A stretch of DNA of 22,140 bases from Flavobacteriaceae bacterium. GTDB taxonomy: Bacteria; Bacteroidota; Bacteroidia; Flavobacteriales; Flavobacteriaceae. The notes under the pieces are model-generated. The model did not search any database and was not told where the DNA came from. It saw only the letters and a list, made by a program, of their open reading frames with translations. Shown in pieces: positions 1-7,742 of this stretch; the first letter of the stretch is position 1, and each line of letters starts with the position of its first letter. The DNA is taken from contig PAQB01000009.1 in the NCBI GenBank assembly GCA_002709185.1, positions 46,444-68,583 on the forward strand, read 5' to 3'. Made by a program: the position numbers and the translations under genes.

Positions 1-531
1 ATATTAAAGCTTTTTGAAAATGCCAAATGCGGTTTGTCTTTTGAGGAACCAATTAAGACTCGTGCTGGGGAAGCACTTCTCGGTTTACAGTATGAAACCA
101 ACTTTCAAAGATTTTTGACATTATTAAGTGTATTAAAACTTTTAGCAGCACAAAAACCTATTTTTTTAAACAGCTCGAACTTAGAAGAGTTAAATAATAA
201 CGATCAGTTAAAACGCTTGTTTAATTTTGTAAAGTATAATTTTCAATCTGAAATTAATTTGAAATTAGCATCAGAAAAAATTGGAATGACCATTCCTGCC
301 TTTTGTCGTTATTTTAAGAAAAATACAGGCAAGACATTTACGCAGTTTGTCAATGAATATCGTGTAAATCATGCGGCAAAACTGTTAATAGAAACAGATT
401 TGGACATCCAATCTGTTTGCTATGAATCTGGGTTTAATAATTTTTCGAATTTCAGCCGTTTTTTTAAATTATACCGTAAACAAACCCCAAAGAATTTCCG
501 CAATATGATGCTTAAAGCCCTTTCGGAATAA
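1..531 (+). CDS. AraC-family transcriptional regulator, C-terminal part (cut by left edge)
   Basis: The reading frame is open from base 1, so the gene begins before the window. The TTG at 34 is only an internal codon; 176 residues are visible. The last ~100 residues form an AraC/XylS DNA-binding domain with two helix-turn-helix units. The first is around LKLASEKIGMTIPAFCRYFK and the second around IQSVCYESGFNNFSNFSRFF, followed by the typical KQTPKNFRN ending. The visible N-terminal part (ENAKCGLSFEEP, then a helical FLTLLSVLKLL segment) resembles the end of the cupin-type sensing domain of Bacteroidota AraC regulators; that reading is an inference. The product should bind DNA and control nearby or metabolic genes; the ligand is unknown. 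The next gene encodes a GyrI-like ligand-binding domain but has its own promoter, so the two need not be one operon. Confidence 0.88.
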   Translation: MLKLFENAKCGLSFEEPIKTRAGEALLGLQYETNFQRFLTLLSVLKLLAAQKPIFLNSSNLEELNNNDQLKRLFNFVKYNFQSEINLKLASEKIGMTIPAFCRYFKKNTGKTFTQFVNEYRVNHAAKLLIETDLDIQSVCYESGFNNFSNFSRFFKLYRKQTPKNFRNMMLKALSE

Positions 532-638
532 ACGAAAATTTCATAATGTTTTCCATGGTATTGGACGACTTGTATCACACATATTGAATCGAACTTAAGG
601 GATTTCGGCCTTGTTAAAGGAAAGAAAATTGTGATTAT

Positions 639-670
639 AAAAACTCCTTGATATAAAGGAATTTCTTTTT
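639..670 (+). terminator. Imperfect hairpin with T-tract, likely terminator of the AraC gene
   Basis: A 9-bp stem (641-649 with 656-664, one C/A mismatch) with a 6-nt loop is followed by CTTTTT. It lies about 110 nt after the AraC stop codon. The first 14 bases are identical to the start of the hairpin at 1237-1268, and the right arm with its T-tract also matches, so the two are related copies. The rest of 532-706 shows no gene. Confidence 0.5.
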
Positions 671-706
671 AGATAATTTATTTGAAATATCGAATCATAA
701 TAATAC

Positions 707-737
707 TTGTGGGGTGTTATAAGAAATAATAAATTTG
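707..737 (+). promoter_or_regulatory. Bacteroidota-type promoter for the GyrI-like gene
   Basis: TTG at 707-709, a 20-bp spacer and TAAATTTG at 730-737 match the Bacteroidota primary-sigma consensus TTG-N19/20-TAnnTTTG. Transcription would start near 743-745, about 17 nt before the ATG at 761. The spacing equals that of the miaB promoter in this window. Confidence 0.65.
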
Positions 738-760
738 ATAGACTCAATTAAGAAAAATAA

Positions 761-1249
761 ATGACACCAAGAATTTTAAAATTAGAAGAAAAGAGGTTGA
801 TTGGTCTCAATATGAAAATGAGTTTGATTGAAAATAAAACAGGCTTTCTTTGGCGGCAATTTGCGCCAAGGATAAATAAAATTCTAAACAGGACTTCAGA
901 AAACAAAATTTCAATGCAAGTCTACCCACCGATGTATTTTAAACAATTTCATCCAAATAAAGAATTTGAAAAATGGGCAACAGTGGAAGTTCAGGATTTT
1001 AAAAATATTCCTGAGGGGATGAAATCCTTTATTATAAAAGAAGGCCTTTATGCAGTCTTTCAACAAAAGGGTTCAAGCACTGATAACAAAGTATTTGAAT
1101 ATATTTTTTCTGAATGGGTGCCAAAATCTATGTTTGAAATTGATGATAGACCCCATTTCGAAGTCTTGGGAAAAAAATATAGAAATAATGACAAGCACTC
1201 AGAAGAAGAAATTTGGATTCCAGTTATTGAAAAACAAAAAACTCCTTGA
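761..1249 (+). CDS. GyrI-like / AraC effector-binding-domain protein
   Basis: This 162-residue protein looks like a stand-alone GyrI-like small-molecule-binding domain (SRPBCC/AraC effector-binding fold), known from SbmC/GyrI and from the C-terminal half of Rob and BmrR-type regulators. The visible signs are the opening strand PRILKLEEKRLIGLNMKMS, the central EFEKWATVEV and IPEGMKSFIIKEGLYAVFQQKG segments, and the ending FEVLGKKY...EEEIWIPVIEK, where a Glu-Ile-Trp-Ile-Pro strand is characteristic. There is no DNA-binding domain or signal peptide, so it is probably cytosolic. The start is supported by a promoter ending 23 nt upstream. It follows an AraC regulator on the same strand, but a hairpin and a separate promoter divide them. 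The ligand is unknown. The stop codon lies inside the stem of the following terminator. Confidence 0.82.
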   Translation: MTPRILKLEEKRLIGLNMKMSLIENKTGFLWRQFAPRINKILNRTSENKISMQVYPPMYFKQFHPNKEFEKWATVEVQDFKNIPEGMKSFIIKEGLYAVFQQKGSSTDNKVFEYIFSEWVPKSMFEIDDRPHFEVLGKKYRNNDKHSEEEIWIPVIEKQKTP

Positions 1250-1264
1250 TTTCTCAAGGAGTTT
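1239..1264. terminator. Bidirectional terminator between the GyrI-like gene and tRNA-fMet
   Basis: A perfect 11-bp stem (1239-1249 with 1254-1264) with a TTTC loop. On the plus strand it is followed by a short T-rich run. On the minus strand it is followed by TTTTTGTTTT, so it should also end the tRNA transcript, whose 3' end is only 6 nt away. The stem contains the TGA stop codon of the GyrI-like gene. Confidence 0.8.
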
Positions 1265-1269
1265 CTTTG

Positions 1270-1342
<73 letters not shown>

Positions 1343-1353
1343 ATATAGGAAGA

Positions 1354-1361
1354 CAAATATA
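1354..1361 (-). promoter_or_regulatory. Candidate -7 element for tRNA-fMet
   Basis: On the minus strand this reads TATATTTG, a match to TAnnTTTG, 11 nt upstream of the mature tRNA 5' end. I do not find a good TTG at the expected distance (CAA on the plus strand near 1381), so the -33 half is weak. Confidence 0.4.
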
Positions 1362-1405
1362 CAACCTTTTTCCTATTTAAAAAGAAAAATTATTGAATTA
1401 CCGTA

Positions 1406-1588
1406 TTATTGTTCGATGTTTTGGGCTTCAAAATGTAGGATGGTTTGTGCGGAACACTGGATTTTAAATTCAATGGGATTACAACAAACTTCGCAATCTT
1501 CAATGTAATTTTGATGGGATTGTGAGACATCCACTAAAATAGAAACAGATTCCCAACAATAGGGACATTGGTAAAAATATTCTTCCAT
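1406..1588 (-). CDS. CPXCG-motif cysteine-rich zinc-ribbon protein
   Basis: A 60-residue protein with two cysteine pairs, CPYC at about residues 8-11 and CEVC at about 32-35, the latter followed by CNPIEF. This is the layout of the small CPXCG family, presumed to bind one zinc ion; its function is not known to me. Its ATG overlaps the stop of the upstream ABC-F gene by one base (TAATG on the minus strand), which points to translational coupling and co-expression. There is no signal peptide or membrane segment, so it should be cytosolic. Confidence in the family is good; no role can be assigned from the sequence beyond a possible link with the ribosome-acting ABC-F ATPase. Confidence 0.85.
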   Translation of the reverse strand: MEEYFYQCPYCWESVSILVDVSQSHQNYIEDCEVCCNPIEFKIQCSAQTILHFEAQNIEQ

Positions 1589-3501
1589 TAATTGTGGTTT
1601 TCTATGGTTTCAGTAAGGATTTCCCACTGCTGCATCAAGCCTTCTAGTTCCGCTTTTTTGGCTTGATAAGTGTCAAAAAAGTTAGACGTCGCCACGGTAG
1701 CCTCATAGTTGATCTCTAATTCTAAATCAATGGCTTTAATTTCCCTTTCTAAAGCCGAGATAGCGGCCTCATGCTTACTCAAGCGGTTTTGAAGAGATTT
1801 TAATTTTTTTTGAGACTCATAAGAGCGTTTATTATCACTCGTTTTTTGAGTTATTTTTTCCGGCGTACGCCGTTCAGCATCTCTTAAATTTTGCAATTGA
1901 CGCTGCTCTAAATAGAAATCAATATCTCCCAAATAGGGTTTGATTTTACGATCTTTAAATTCGTAAACCACATCGTTAAGTCCTTGTAAAAATTCTCGGT
2001 CGTGAGAAACTAAAATCAAGGTACCTTCGAAGTTTTGCAAGGCTGATTTTAGTACATTTTTAGATTGAATGTCTAAATGGTTGGTGGGCTCATCCATGAC
2101 CAAAACATTAAGGGGCTGGAGTAACAGCTTGGCCAAGGCCAAACGGTTGCGTTCGCCTCCAGATAATACACTTACGTACTTATCGACCGCTTCCCCCCTA
2201 AACAAAAAAGAACCAAGAATATCACGTACTTTAGAGCGGTTAGTTTCATTAGCCGCATCAATCATGGTATTGAGAACTGTTTTTTTACCATCTAGATACT
2301 CGGCTTGGTTTTGTGCAAAATACCCCAACTGCACATTATGACCTAATTTGACGCTACCACCAGCAGATAATTCTCCGACTAATATTTTTGCCAAGGTTGA
2401 CTTGCCTTGACCATTTTGACCAACAAAGGCAATTTTTTGACCCCTCTCTAATGTAAAATCAATATTTTTTAAAACCTCTAAATCTCCATACGACTTTGAT
2501 ACGCTTTGAGTTTCCAAAACAACTTTTCCTGGATTGACAGAGATAGGAAAACGCACACTCATCACAGTATTGTCATCTTCATCGACGCGAATACGCTCAA
2601 TTTTATCTAATTTTTTTATTAGGGACTGCGCCATGGTGGCTTTGGAGGCTTTAGCCCTAAATTTTTCAATCAACTTTTCAGTGTGCTCAATTTGCTTTTG
2701 TTGATTTTTTTGTGCCGCTATTTGCAATGCTTTTTGTTCGGCACGGAGCTTTAAATATTGCGAATAGGGCTTGGGTATATCATAAATTTGGCCCAATACA
2801 ATTTCAATGGTACGATTGGTCACATGATTTAAAAACATTTTATCATGTGAAACGATAACAACAGCCCCACTGTAATTTTTTAAGAATTGTTCCAACCAAA
2901 TGATGGATTCAATATCCAAGTGGTTGGTGGGTTCATCTAAGAGTAAAATATCGTTTTGTTGCAATAAGAGTTTAGCCAATTCAATGCGCATGCGCCACCC
3001 CCCAGAAAAAGTGTCGGTGAGTTTGCCAAAGTCTTCTCTATTAAACCCTAAGCCTATCAAGATTTTTTCTGTTTCTCCCTGATAATTATAGCCACCTAAG
3101 ATCTCATACTGCTGCTGGACTTCGTTTAAATCTACCATAAGGTTGTGGTAGGCTTTACTGTCATAATCGGTGCGCTCGGCAAGTTGAACGTTAATCTCCT
3201 CCAATTGACGCTCCATCGCTTTAATTTCTGAAAAAGCTTCATAAGCTTCCTCTAGAATTGTACGTCCGTAAGCAAAGTCAATGTCCTGTTTTAAGAATCC
3301 GATGTTCAAATCTTTTTTTTCAAAACTAATCTGACCAGAATTATATTCCAGTTCACCAGCAATGATTTTGAGTAAAGTCGATTTACCAGCGCCATTTTTA
3401 CCAATTAATCCGATCCGATTTCCAGACTGTAAACGGAAAGACACATTGTCAAAGAGGTCTTCCCCTTGAAATGCAATATTGAGTTGATGAACGTTTAACA
3501 T
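1588..3501 (-). CDS. ABC-F family ATPase (EttA/Uup-type)
   Basis: 637 residues with two ATP-binding cassettes and no membrane segments, as in ABC-F proteins, which act on ribosomes rather than transport. Cassette 1: Walker A GKNGAGKST (34-42), signature FSGGW (165-169), Walker B ILLLDEP (~185-191). Cassette 2: Walker A GQNGQGKST (361-369), signature LSGGE (446-450), Walker B VLVMDEP (~466-472). Between them lies a charged, Gln/Lys-rich linker (about 245-305), the P-site-tRNA-interaction region in this family. After cassette 2 comes a basic coiled coil (about 550-637) like the Uup DNA-binding or ribosome-binding tail. That tail suggests a Uup-like subgroup rather than EttA, but I would not assign a symbol. 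A TACTTTTG on the minus strand at 3554-3561 could be its -7 element; no -33 is well placed. Confidence 0.93.
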   Translation of the reverse strand: MLNVHQLNIAFQGEDLFDNVSFRLQSGNRIGLIGKNGAGKSTLLKIIAGELEYNSGQISFEKKDLNIGFLKQDIDFAYGRTILEEAYEAFSEIKAMERQLEEINVQLAERTDYDSKAYHNLMVDLNEVQQQYEILGGYNYQGETEKILIGLGFNREDFGKLTDTFSGGWRMRIELAKLLLQQNDILLLDEPTNHLDIESIIWLEQFLKNYSGAVVIVSHDKMFLNHVTNRTIEIVLGQIYDIPKPYSQYLKLRAEQKALQIAAQKNQQKQIEHTEKLIEKFRAKASKATMAQSLIKKLDKIERIRVDEDDNTVMSVRFPISVNPGKVVLETQSVSKSYGDLEVLKNIDFTLERGQKIAFVGQNGQGKSTLAKILVGELSAGGSVKLGHNVQLGYFAQNQAEYLDGKKTVLNTMIDAANETNRSKVRDILGSFLFRGEAVDKYVSVLSGGERNRLALAKLLLQPLNVLVMDEPTNHLDIQSKNVLKSALQNFEGTLILVSHDREFLQGLNDVVYEFKDRKIKPYLGDIDFYLEQRQLQNLRDAERRTPEKITQKTSDNKRSYESQKKLKSLQNRLSKHEAAISALEREIKAIDLELEINYEATVATSNFFDTYQAKKAELEGLMQQWEILTETIENHN

Positions 3502-3572
3502 TTGATTATTTTGAGAACTGATTTAAAGGCAATTTCGTAATTTTGAATCACTGCAAAAGTAACCAATTATAT

Positions 3573-3965
3573 ATGTTAAAAAAAGGGTCAAAAATCTATT
3601 CTATATTATTTGGAGTATGTCCTAAGTGCCATAAGGAGTCCATGTATATAATTAAAAACCCTTACCGCCTTTATGACACCTTAAAAATGCATGAACGCTG
3701 TAGACATTGTGCTACAAAATATAAAATTGAACCCTCTTTTTTTTATGGCTCTATGTATGTCAGTTATGGTGTTGGAATCGCGTTTTCGGTCGCTGCTTTT
3801 ATCATAACCCATCTTTTTTTGGAACATTCTTTAAAAATGAGCTTTGCAGCCATTGTAATTATATTGGTATGTTTTATGCCAGTCATCATGCGCCTCTCAA
3901 GAAATATTTGGATTAATTTATTTATGAATTATGATCCTAAGATGGCAGAGAACTCTAAGTGGTAA
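3573..3965 (+). CDS. DUF983 family membrane protein with N-terminal zinc ribbon
   Basis: 130 residues from the ATG at 3573. A TTG at 3543 in the same frame would add ten residues with no family resemblance, so I prefer the ATG. Two Cys pairs (CPKC at 16-19, CRHC at 43-46) form a zinc-ribbon-like head. They are followed by EPSFFYGSMYVSYG, the hallmark DUF983 segment, and two membrane helices (about 61-84 and 88-106). It should sit in the inner membrane; its biochemical role is unknown. A TAATTTTG at 3538-3545 could be the -7 element, though the nearest TTG is 24 bp upstream of it. Its end overlaps the end of the convergent FAD oxidoreductase gene by 11 bp. Confidence 0.87.
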   Translation: MLKKGSKIYSILFGVCPKCHKESMYIIKNPYRLYDTLKMHERCRHCATKYKIEPSFFYGSMYVSYGVGIAFSVAAFIITHLFLEHSLKMSFAAIVIILVCFMPVIMRLSRNIWINLFMNYDPKMAENSKW

Positions 3966-4995
3966 AGCGATTGATGTCGATATCTTTTGGTAGAGCCAAT
4001 CCCTTTTCTATAAAATCAATAAGATTTTTAGCAACAGTTGGGGCCACAAGAACACCACGGCTTCCCAGACCATTTAGGATGTATAGATTTTTATGGACTC
4101 TGTGTTGGCCAACCAAAGGGCGGCGGTCTATAACCGTCGGGCGAATCCCAGCCCGCTGTTGCAGAATTTCAAAAGAACAGTTGAGCAGCTTTTGAAGTTT
4201 ATTTCTAAGTGAAGTTCTAGCAGATTCAGTAGGCGTATTGGAATAATCTTTCCAAGCATAGGTAGAGCCAACAAGGTATTTATCCGATCCGATCGGAATC
4301 ACAAACACACTGGATTTTAATATGACTTCAGACTTTAGTTCTGGGGCATGGATTAGGAGTAGTTCTCCTTTGGTGCCTTCAAGTGGAAGTTTGTTAAAAA
4401 AGGGATTCTGCTTCAATCCAAACCCTTCTGCAAAAATAAGCTGTTTTGCAAAAAAGCCTTTATAATTAACGCCCATTTGAAGGTCTAAAGCTTTGTAATT
4501 AAATGTTTCTTCTAAATACAAACCCATCGATTTTAAGCTGGAAACGTAGGATTCTAAAAGTAACTTTGTATCGACCCGACCTGTCTGCCTTACTTCACCA
4601 AATCCAAAAGGGGCGTTAATGTTGGTATTGTCATTGTTTATGACTTTAGGAATTAAGAAGGGTTGTAAATCTGGCTTATCACATGCCAAAAACCAATTGT
4701 TCTGTTCCTCGACTGCATGAAAAACCCTATAAATCGGAAGCTGGTAGTCTACTTTTATACCTAAAAATATTTCCAAATCTTTATAGGCCGATAGTGCCAG
4801 TGGTAGTTGCGTATTGGAATTCCAAGCTTTATTAAAGCGCTTGAGAACGACTGGGTTGTATAACCCACTGGCAACAATCGAGGCTTGTTGGGAGGTGTTG
4901 CTTACAACTTTAAAAGATTTACCTCTTTTGCGCAGAGTTTCGCAAAGCATAAGCCCAGCAAGGCCTGTTCCCACAATGAGGTAATCGAATTTCAT
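3955..4995 (-). CDS. FAD-dependent oxidoreductase (DAO family)
   Basis: 346 residues with an N-terminal Rossmann FAD-binding motif, LIVGTGLAG (GxGxxG at 9-14), and the C-terminal DAO-family closing segment GLGSRGVLVAPTVAKNLID. The middle contains IPIGSDKYLVGSTYAWKDY and QQRAGIRPTVIDRRPLVG, as in glycine/D-amino-acid oxidase-like flavoproteins. The enzyme probably oxidises a C-N bond of an amine or amino acid, but the substrate cannot be read from the sequence. No signal peptide is evident: the N-terminus goes straight into the FAD motif, so it should be cytosolic. It follows the gldN terminator. A TAAATTTG on the minus strand at 5000-5007 lies only 4 nt before the ATG, which would give an almost leaderless transcript; its -33 partner is poorly spaced. 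Confidence 0.83.
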   Translation of the reverse strand: MKFDYLIVGTGLAGLMLCETLRKRGKSFKVVSNTSQQASIVASGLYNPVVLKRFNKAWNSNTQLPLALSAYKDLEIFLGIKVDYQLPIYRVFHAVEEQNNWFLACDKPDLQPFLIPKVINNDNTNINAPFGFGEVRQTGRVDTKLLLESYVSSLKSMGLYLEETFNYKALDLQMGVNYKGFFAKQLIFAEGFGLKQNPFFNKLPLEGTKGELLLIHAPELKSEVILKSSVFVIPIGSDKYLVGSTYAWKDYSNTPTESARTSLRNKLQKLLNCSFEILQQRAGIRPTVIDRRPLVGQHRVHKNLYILNGLGSRGVLVAPTVAKNLIDFIEKGLALPKDIDINRFTT

Positions 4996-5017
4996 TTGAC
5001 AAATTTATGATAAAAAA

Positions 5018-5046
5018 AAAACGCTTCTCGACAAGGGAAGCGTTTT
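5018..5046 (-). terminator. Terminator of the gldKLMN operon
   Basis: A 10-bp stem (5018-5027 with 5037-5046, AAAACGCTTC arm) lies just after the gldN stop codon. On the minus strand it runs into a T-tract from the A-run at 5012-5020. It separates gldN from the FAD oxidoreductase gene. Confidence 0.85.
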
Positions 5047-5064
5047 GTTAATTTGAAGTGAAAT

Positions 5065-6114
5065 TTAATAACTCCACATGTCTTGCTCAAGATTTCTGAT
5101 TTTCTCTTTAATACGTTGAGATTCTAACAACTGCATCAGGGCATTGTCTGAGATATAATCTTTAACGCCTCTATCTTGATAAACATTGTCTTCTTTATAA
5201 ATGTAAGCTGAGAAATGCCTAGAATTAATCAAATGATCATAACTCACAGGCTTAGAAGTATTCTTATTATTGAAGGCCTTTGCGTTGTGTAATGTAAACC
5301 TTGCATCGGGGTAAAATATCCAGAACAATTCAACATAATCTGGTTTCATATTGGGATCTGAAAACTCTTTCATATTGGCCTTAGACCGTGGCGTAATAAC
5401 AACAGGAGCAATCGCAATCGGTCTGTATCTTAGGTCAGATTGTCTTTTGTCAAAATACCAGACGCCTTTGATTCTGTACTTAACAACATCGGCATAACTA
5501 AACACTTCTTCTGAGTACTCGTCTTCGGAAAGCAGATTGTTTTCAAAAATCAATTCCTCCATGCGCGACTCATAATCGTTGTAATCATCGTCATTGAGTA
5601 GAGATTCGTCCATAGTCGCATATTCTCCAACGTCGATGCCTCTTTGCACTAAGAAGTCTTCTTTATTACCTGACTCATTTATAATTCTTTCTAAACCGAT
5701 ATTTTCATCTGTTCCGGCGCGTATGATGCGATACCGTTGTCTTTTGTCTAAATCTTCAACGGAAAGCAAATCTTTAAAATTGTCTTTTTTATAGATTGGG
5801 TAGTCACCCTCCATAGCAGCGTTGAGCAAGTAGTGAATAAGAGGTCTTCTTTCATTGCCCACAACAAGTGTATCAATAGGGAAGTATAAAGGGAAATTTA
5901 CTCTTTCATCTAAATTTATTTCTTCCCAAATTGTTTTTGAAAATAAAACGTCTTTTTCGCTGATAAAGCCATAATCTAATGGTTCCTGAGAAGCATACAA
6001 TTCATCGTCTATGGGTATTAATCCAATTTCTTCAGGAGACTTAGCGTTCAAAATATTGGTCTGGCTAAAAGTAACCAAAGGCATAAAAAACAAAAACAAG
6101 AGGAGACGTTTCAT
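5065..6114 (-). CDS. gldN: Gliding motility / type IX secretion protein GldN
   Basis: 349 residues with a Sec signal peptide (KRLLLFLFFMPLVTFSQ, about 1-18) and then a periplasmic protein. Recognition rests on the region IKGVWYFDKRQSDLRYRPIAIAPV, the segment YVELFWIFYPDARFTLHNAKAFN, and its place after gldK, gldL and gldM. GldN is known to form a ring with the lipoprotein GldK under the outer membrane as part of the type IX secretion machinery of gliding flavobacteria. A Glu/Asp-rich stretch (about residues 170-205) lies between the N-terminal and C-terminal parts. The gap to gldM is only 4 bp, so the two should be co-translated from one mRNA. No gldO-like second copy is present in this window. 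A terminator follows about 20 nt after the stop. Confidence 0.95.
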   Translation of the reverse strand: MKRLLLFLFFMPLVTFSQTNILNAKSPEEIGLIPIDDELYASQEPLDYGFISEKDVLFSKTIWEEINLDERVNFPLYFPIDTLVVGNERRPLIHYLLNAAMEGDYPIYKKDNFKDLLSVEDLDKRQRYRIIRAGTDENIGLERIINESGNKEDFLVQRGIDVGEYATMDESLLNDDDYNDYESRMEELIFENNLLSEDEYSEEVFSYADVVKYRIKGVWYFDKRQSDLRYRPIAIAPVVITPRSKANMKEFSDPNMKPDYVELFWIFYPDARFTLHNAKAFNNKNTSKPVSYDHLINSRHFSAYIYKEDNVYQDRGVKDYISDNALMQLLESQRIKEKIRNLEQDMWSY

Positions 6115-6118
6115 AATT

Positions 6119-7696
6119 TTAGTTTGTTAGTTTTATTGTTACAGCCGCTGCAGGAGGGATTTCAACTCCACTTACCCCTTTAACTCTAACTTTAATGTTG
6201 TCAATGATAACCAAAGAGCGTCTTGGTGCATTGTTGATAAGGGCTTTTGCTGCTGGGTTTAGACGGTTTCCTGAAACCGTAATGGTCTCACCTAAAACCG
6301 TAAGATCAAATGCAGATACAGTAGGATTTAAATCGTAAACAAAGTCTCCAAAATCAGCCAATAGACGTGACGTTGTGACATCTCGTTTATTTAATTTTAT
6401 TGAACCACTTTTACCTGCGATTTTACCAACTGGGTTTGGAATATTTTTGATCCTAAAAGATTTTTTTGAATTAACTTTTGTCCCATCGTCCAAAGTTGCA
6501 ACAACAGAAACAATCAAATTCTGACTTCCTGATGGCGGATTGATAATGTATTTACCTTGAGCACCCGCCTTTCTCAGACCAGGAGCGGAGACAGAGACAT
6601 TGTTGTCTGAGACACCTGCAAAAGAAATCGTCATTGGGTTTTCTAAACCTCTATACAATACATTCATTTTATCGGCTGCAACAGAAGCTTCTTTGGGTCT
6701 AGGAACCACCACATAATTACCAAGAATGGGAATTTCGAGGGGCTTTCCATCTTCCAAGAATGTAAACTGCCCATTAATTATTTTCTCACCTATATTACCA
6801 ACATTGAAATTTAAAGTTGCTGCTCCAGTGGAGTCAATGGCACTGGCAATGTTAATCTCTTGCCCTTGAACGACTAGTTTAGTGGGGGTGACATTTGCAT
6901 ATTTACCAAGGACAACTTTTCCTTGGAATTTTTCTCCAGCAAAAAAGGCAGATTTATCGGCCAATACAATGGCTTGGTAATTTTTGAGCGTAACCGCTTC
7001 TGTCAATGTATTTCCTAAAAATAAATTAAACATACTCGCTTCGGTAACTTTTACGTCATTTTGCAGAGCTGTTAGTTTGGTGTAGGAGGCAATGGCTGGA
7101 AATCCTTTGTAGTTATAATCTAACCAATCAACTTTTGCACCATCTTTAGCTCTTTTTACTTTATCTGTATTGAACCTATTATTGAAAGATTCTAAGGCTT
7201 TTTTGTATTTTACATCTGTCCCTAGAACTTCTCTAATATCAGTTTTATATTTTTCAATCTTCTCCATGACATTGGCACCAACTTTTGTAAGGCGATCTCC
7301 TGTAAACCACATTTGATCCAAAATGTCTGTTTTGTCCATGGCTTCAAATGGCAGTTTCCCTGTTTTGGGATCAATGCTGTAGTTACCTGCTTTTAAAAGA
7401 TCAATTTTTAAAGTTTCAATGAATTTATAAAATTCATCTGAGATGATATTTATTTGTTGTGCTTTGTTGGCCGCAACTGCAAACTCCTCTGGTTTTTCAT
7501 CTCCCTTTGTGATAAGATCGGCCAAAAGTGCCTCATTGGATTCTGAAGTGGTAGCGTTAGATTCCGCAAATTTTGCCTCCATTAGCCCAAATGCGGACAA
7601 TACCTCTTTTGACATATTCATGGCCATCATTGCGATAAATACCAAATACATCAAGTTAATCATTTTCTGTCTTGCAGATACTTTTCCTCCTGCCAT
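6119..7696 (-). CDS. gldM: Gliding motility / type IX secretion motor protein GldM
   Basis: 525 residues, close to the usual family length of slightly over 500. The start is MAGGKVSARQKMINLMYLVF, with one membrane helix at about 13-32 followed by AMNMSKEVLSAFGLMEAKF, the family's most typical segment. The rest is a long periplasmic part. Its N-terminal portion is helical; the C-terminal portion is rich in beta strands and fits the chain of periplasmic domains known for GldM. GldM forms the shaft of the inner-membrane rotary motor with GldL and reaches the GldK-GldN ring to drive secretion and adhesin movement. Neighbours are gldL (45-bp gap) and gldN (4-bp gap). No cysteines are apparent and the coding frame is intact. 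Confidence 0.96.
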   Translation of the reverse strand: MAGGKVSARQKMINLMYLVFIAMMAMNMSKEVLSAFGLMEAKFAESNATTSESNEALLADLITKGDEKPEEFAVAANKAQQINIISDEFYKFIETLKIDLLKAGNYSIDPKTGKLPFEAMDKTDILDQMWFTGDRLTKVGANVMEKIEKYKTDIREVLGTDVKYKKALESFNNRFNTDKVKRAKDGAKVDWLDYNYKGFPAIASYTKLTALQNDVKVTEASMFNLFLGNTLTEAVTLKNYQAIVLADKSAFFAGEKFQGKVVLGKYANVTPTKLVVQGQEINIASAIDSTGAATLNFNVGNIGEKIINGQFTFLEDGKPLEIPILGNYVVVPRPKEASVAADKMNVLYRGLENPMTISFAGVSDNNVSVSAPGLRKAGAQGKYIINPPSGSQNLIVSVVATLDDGTKVNSKKSFRIKNIPNPVGKIAGKSGSIKLNKRDVTTSRLLADFGDFVYDLNPTVSAFDLTVLGETITVSGNRLNPAAKALINNAPRRSLVIIDNIKVRVKGVSGVEIPPAAAVTIKLTN

Positions 7697-7723
7697 AATT
7701 TTTAGTTTTTAAAGTTTAAAACG

Positions 7724-7742
7724 ATTAGTTTTAAAAACTAAT
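7724..7742 (-). repeat. 19-nt palindrome in the gldL-gldM gap
   Basis: ATTAGTTTT and AAAACTAAT flank a single central base, ending on the first base of the gldL stop codon. On the minus strand no clean T-tract follows, so it is not a standard terminator. It could form a weak hairpin in the polycistronic mRNA. It is AT-only apart from one G and one C, so its stability is low. Confidence 0.35.

Noticed and set aside
34..531. TTG at 34 as the start of the AraC gene
   Set aside because: The frame continues open to base 1 with family-like sequence, so the gene is cut by the window edge rather than starting here.
3955..3965. 11-bp overlap of the DUF983 and FAD oxidoreductase genes as a sign of misannotation
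   Set aside because: Both reading frames keep family-like sequence to the end; short convergent overlaps of stop-codon regions are common.
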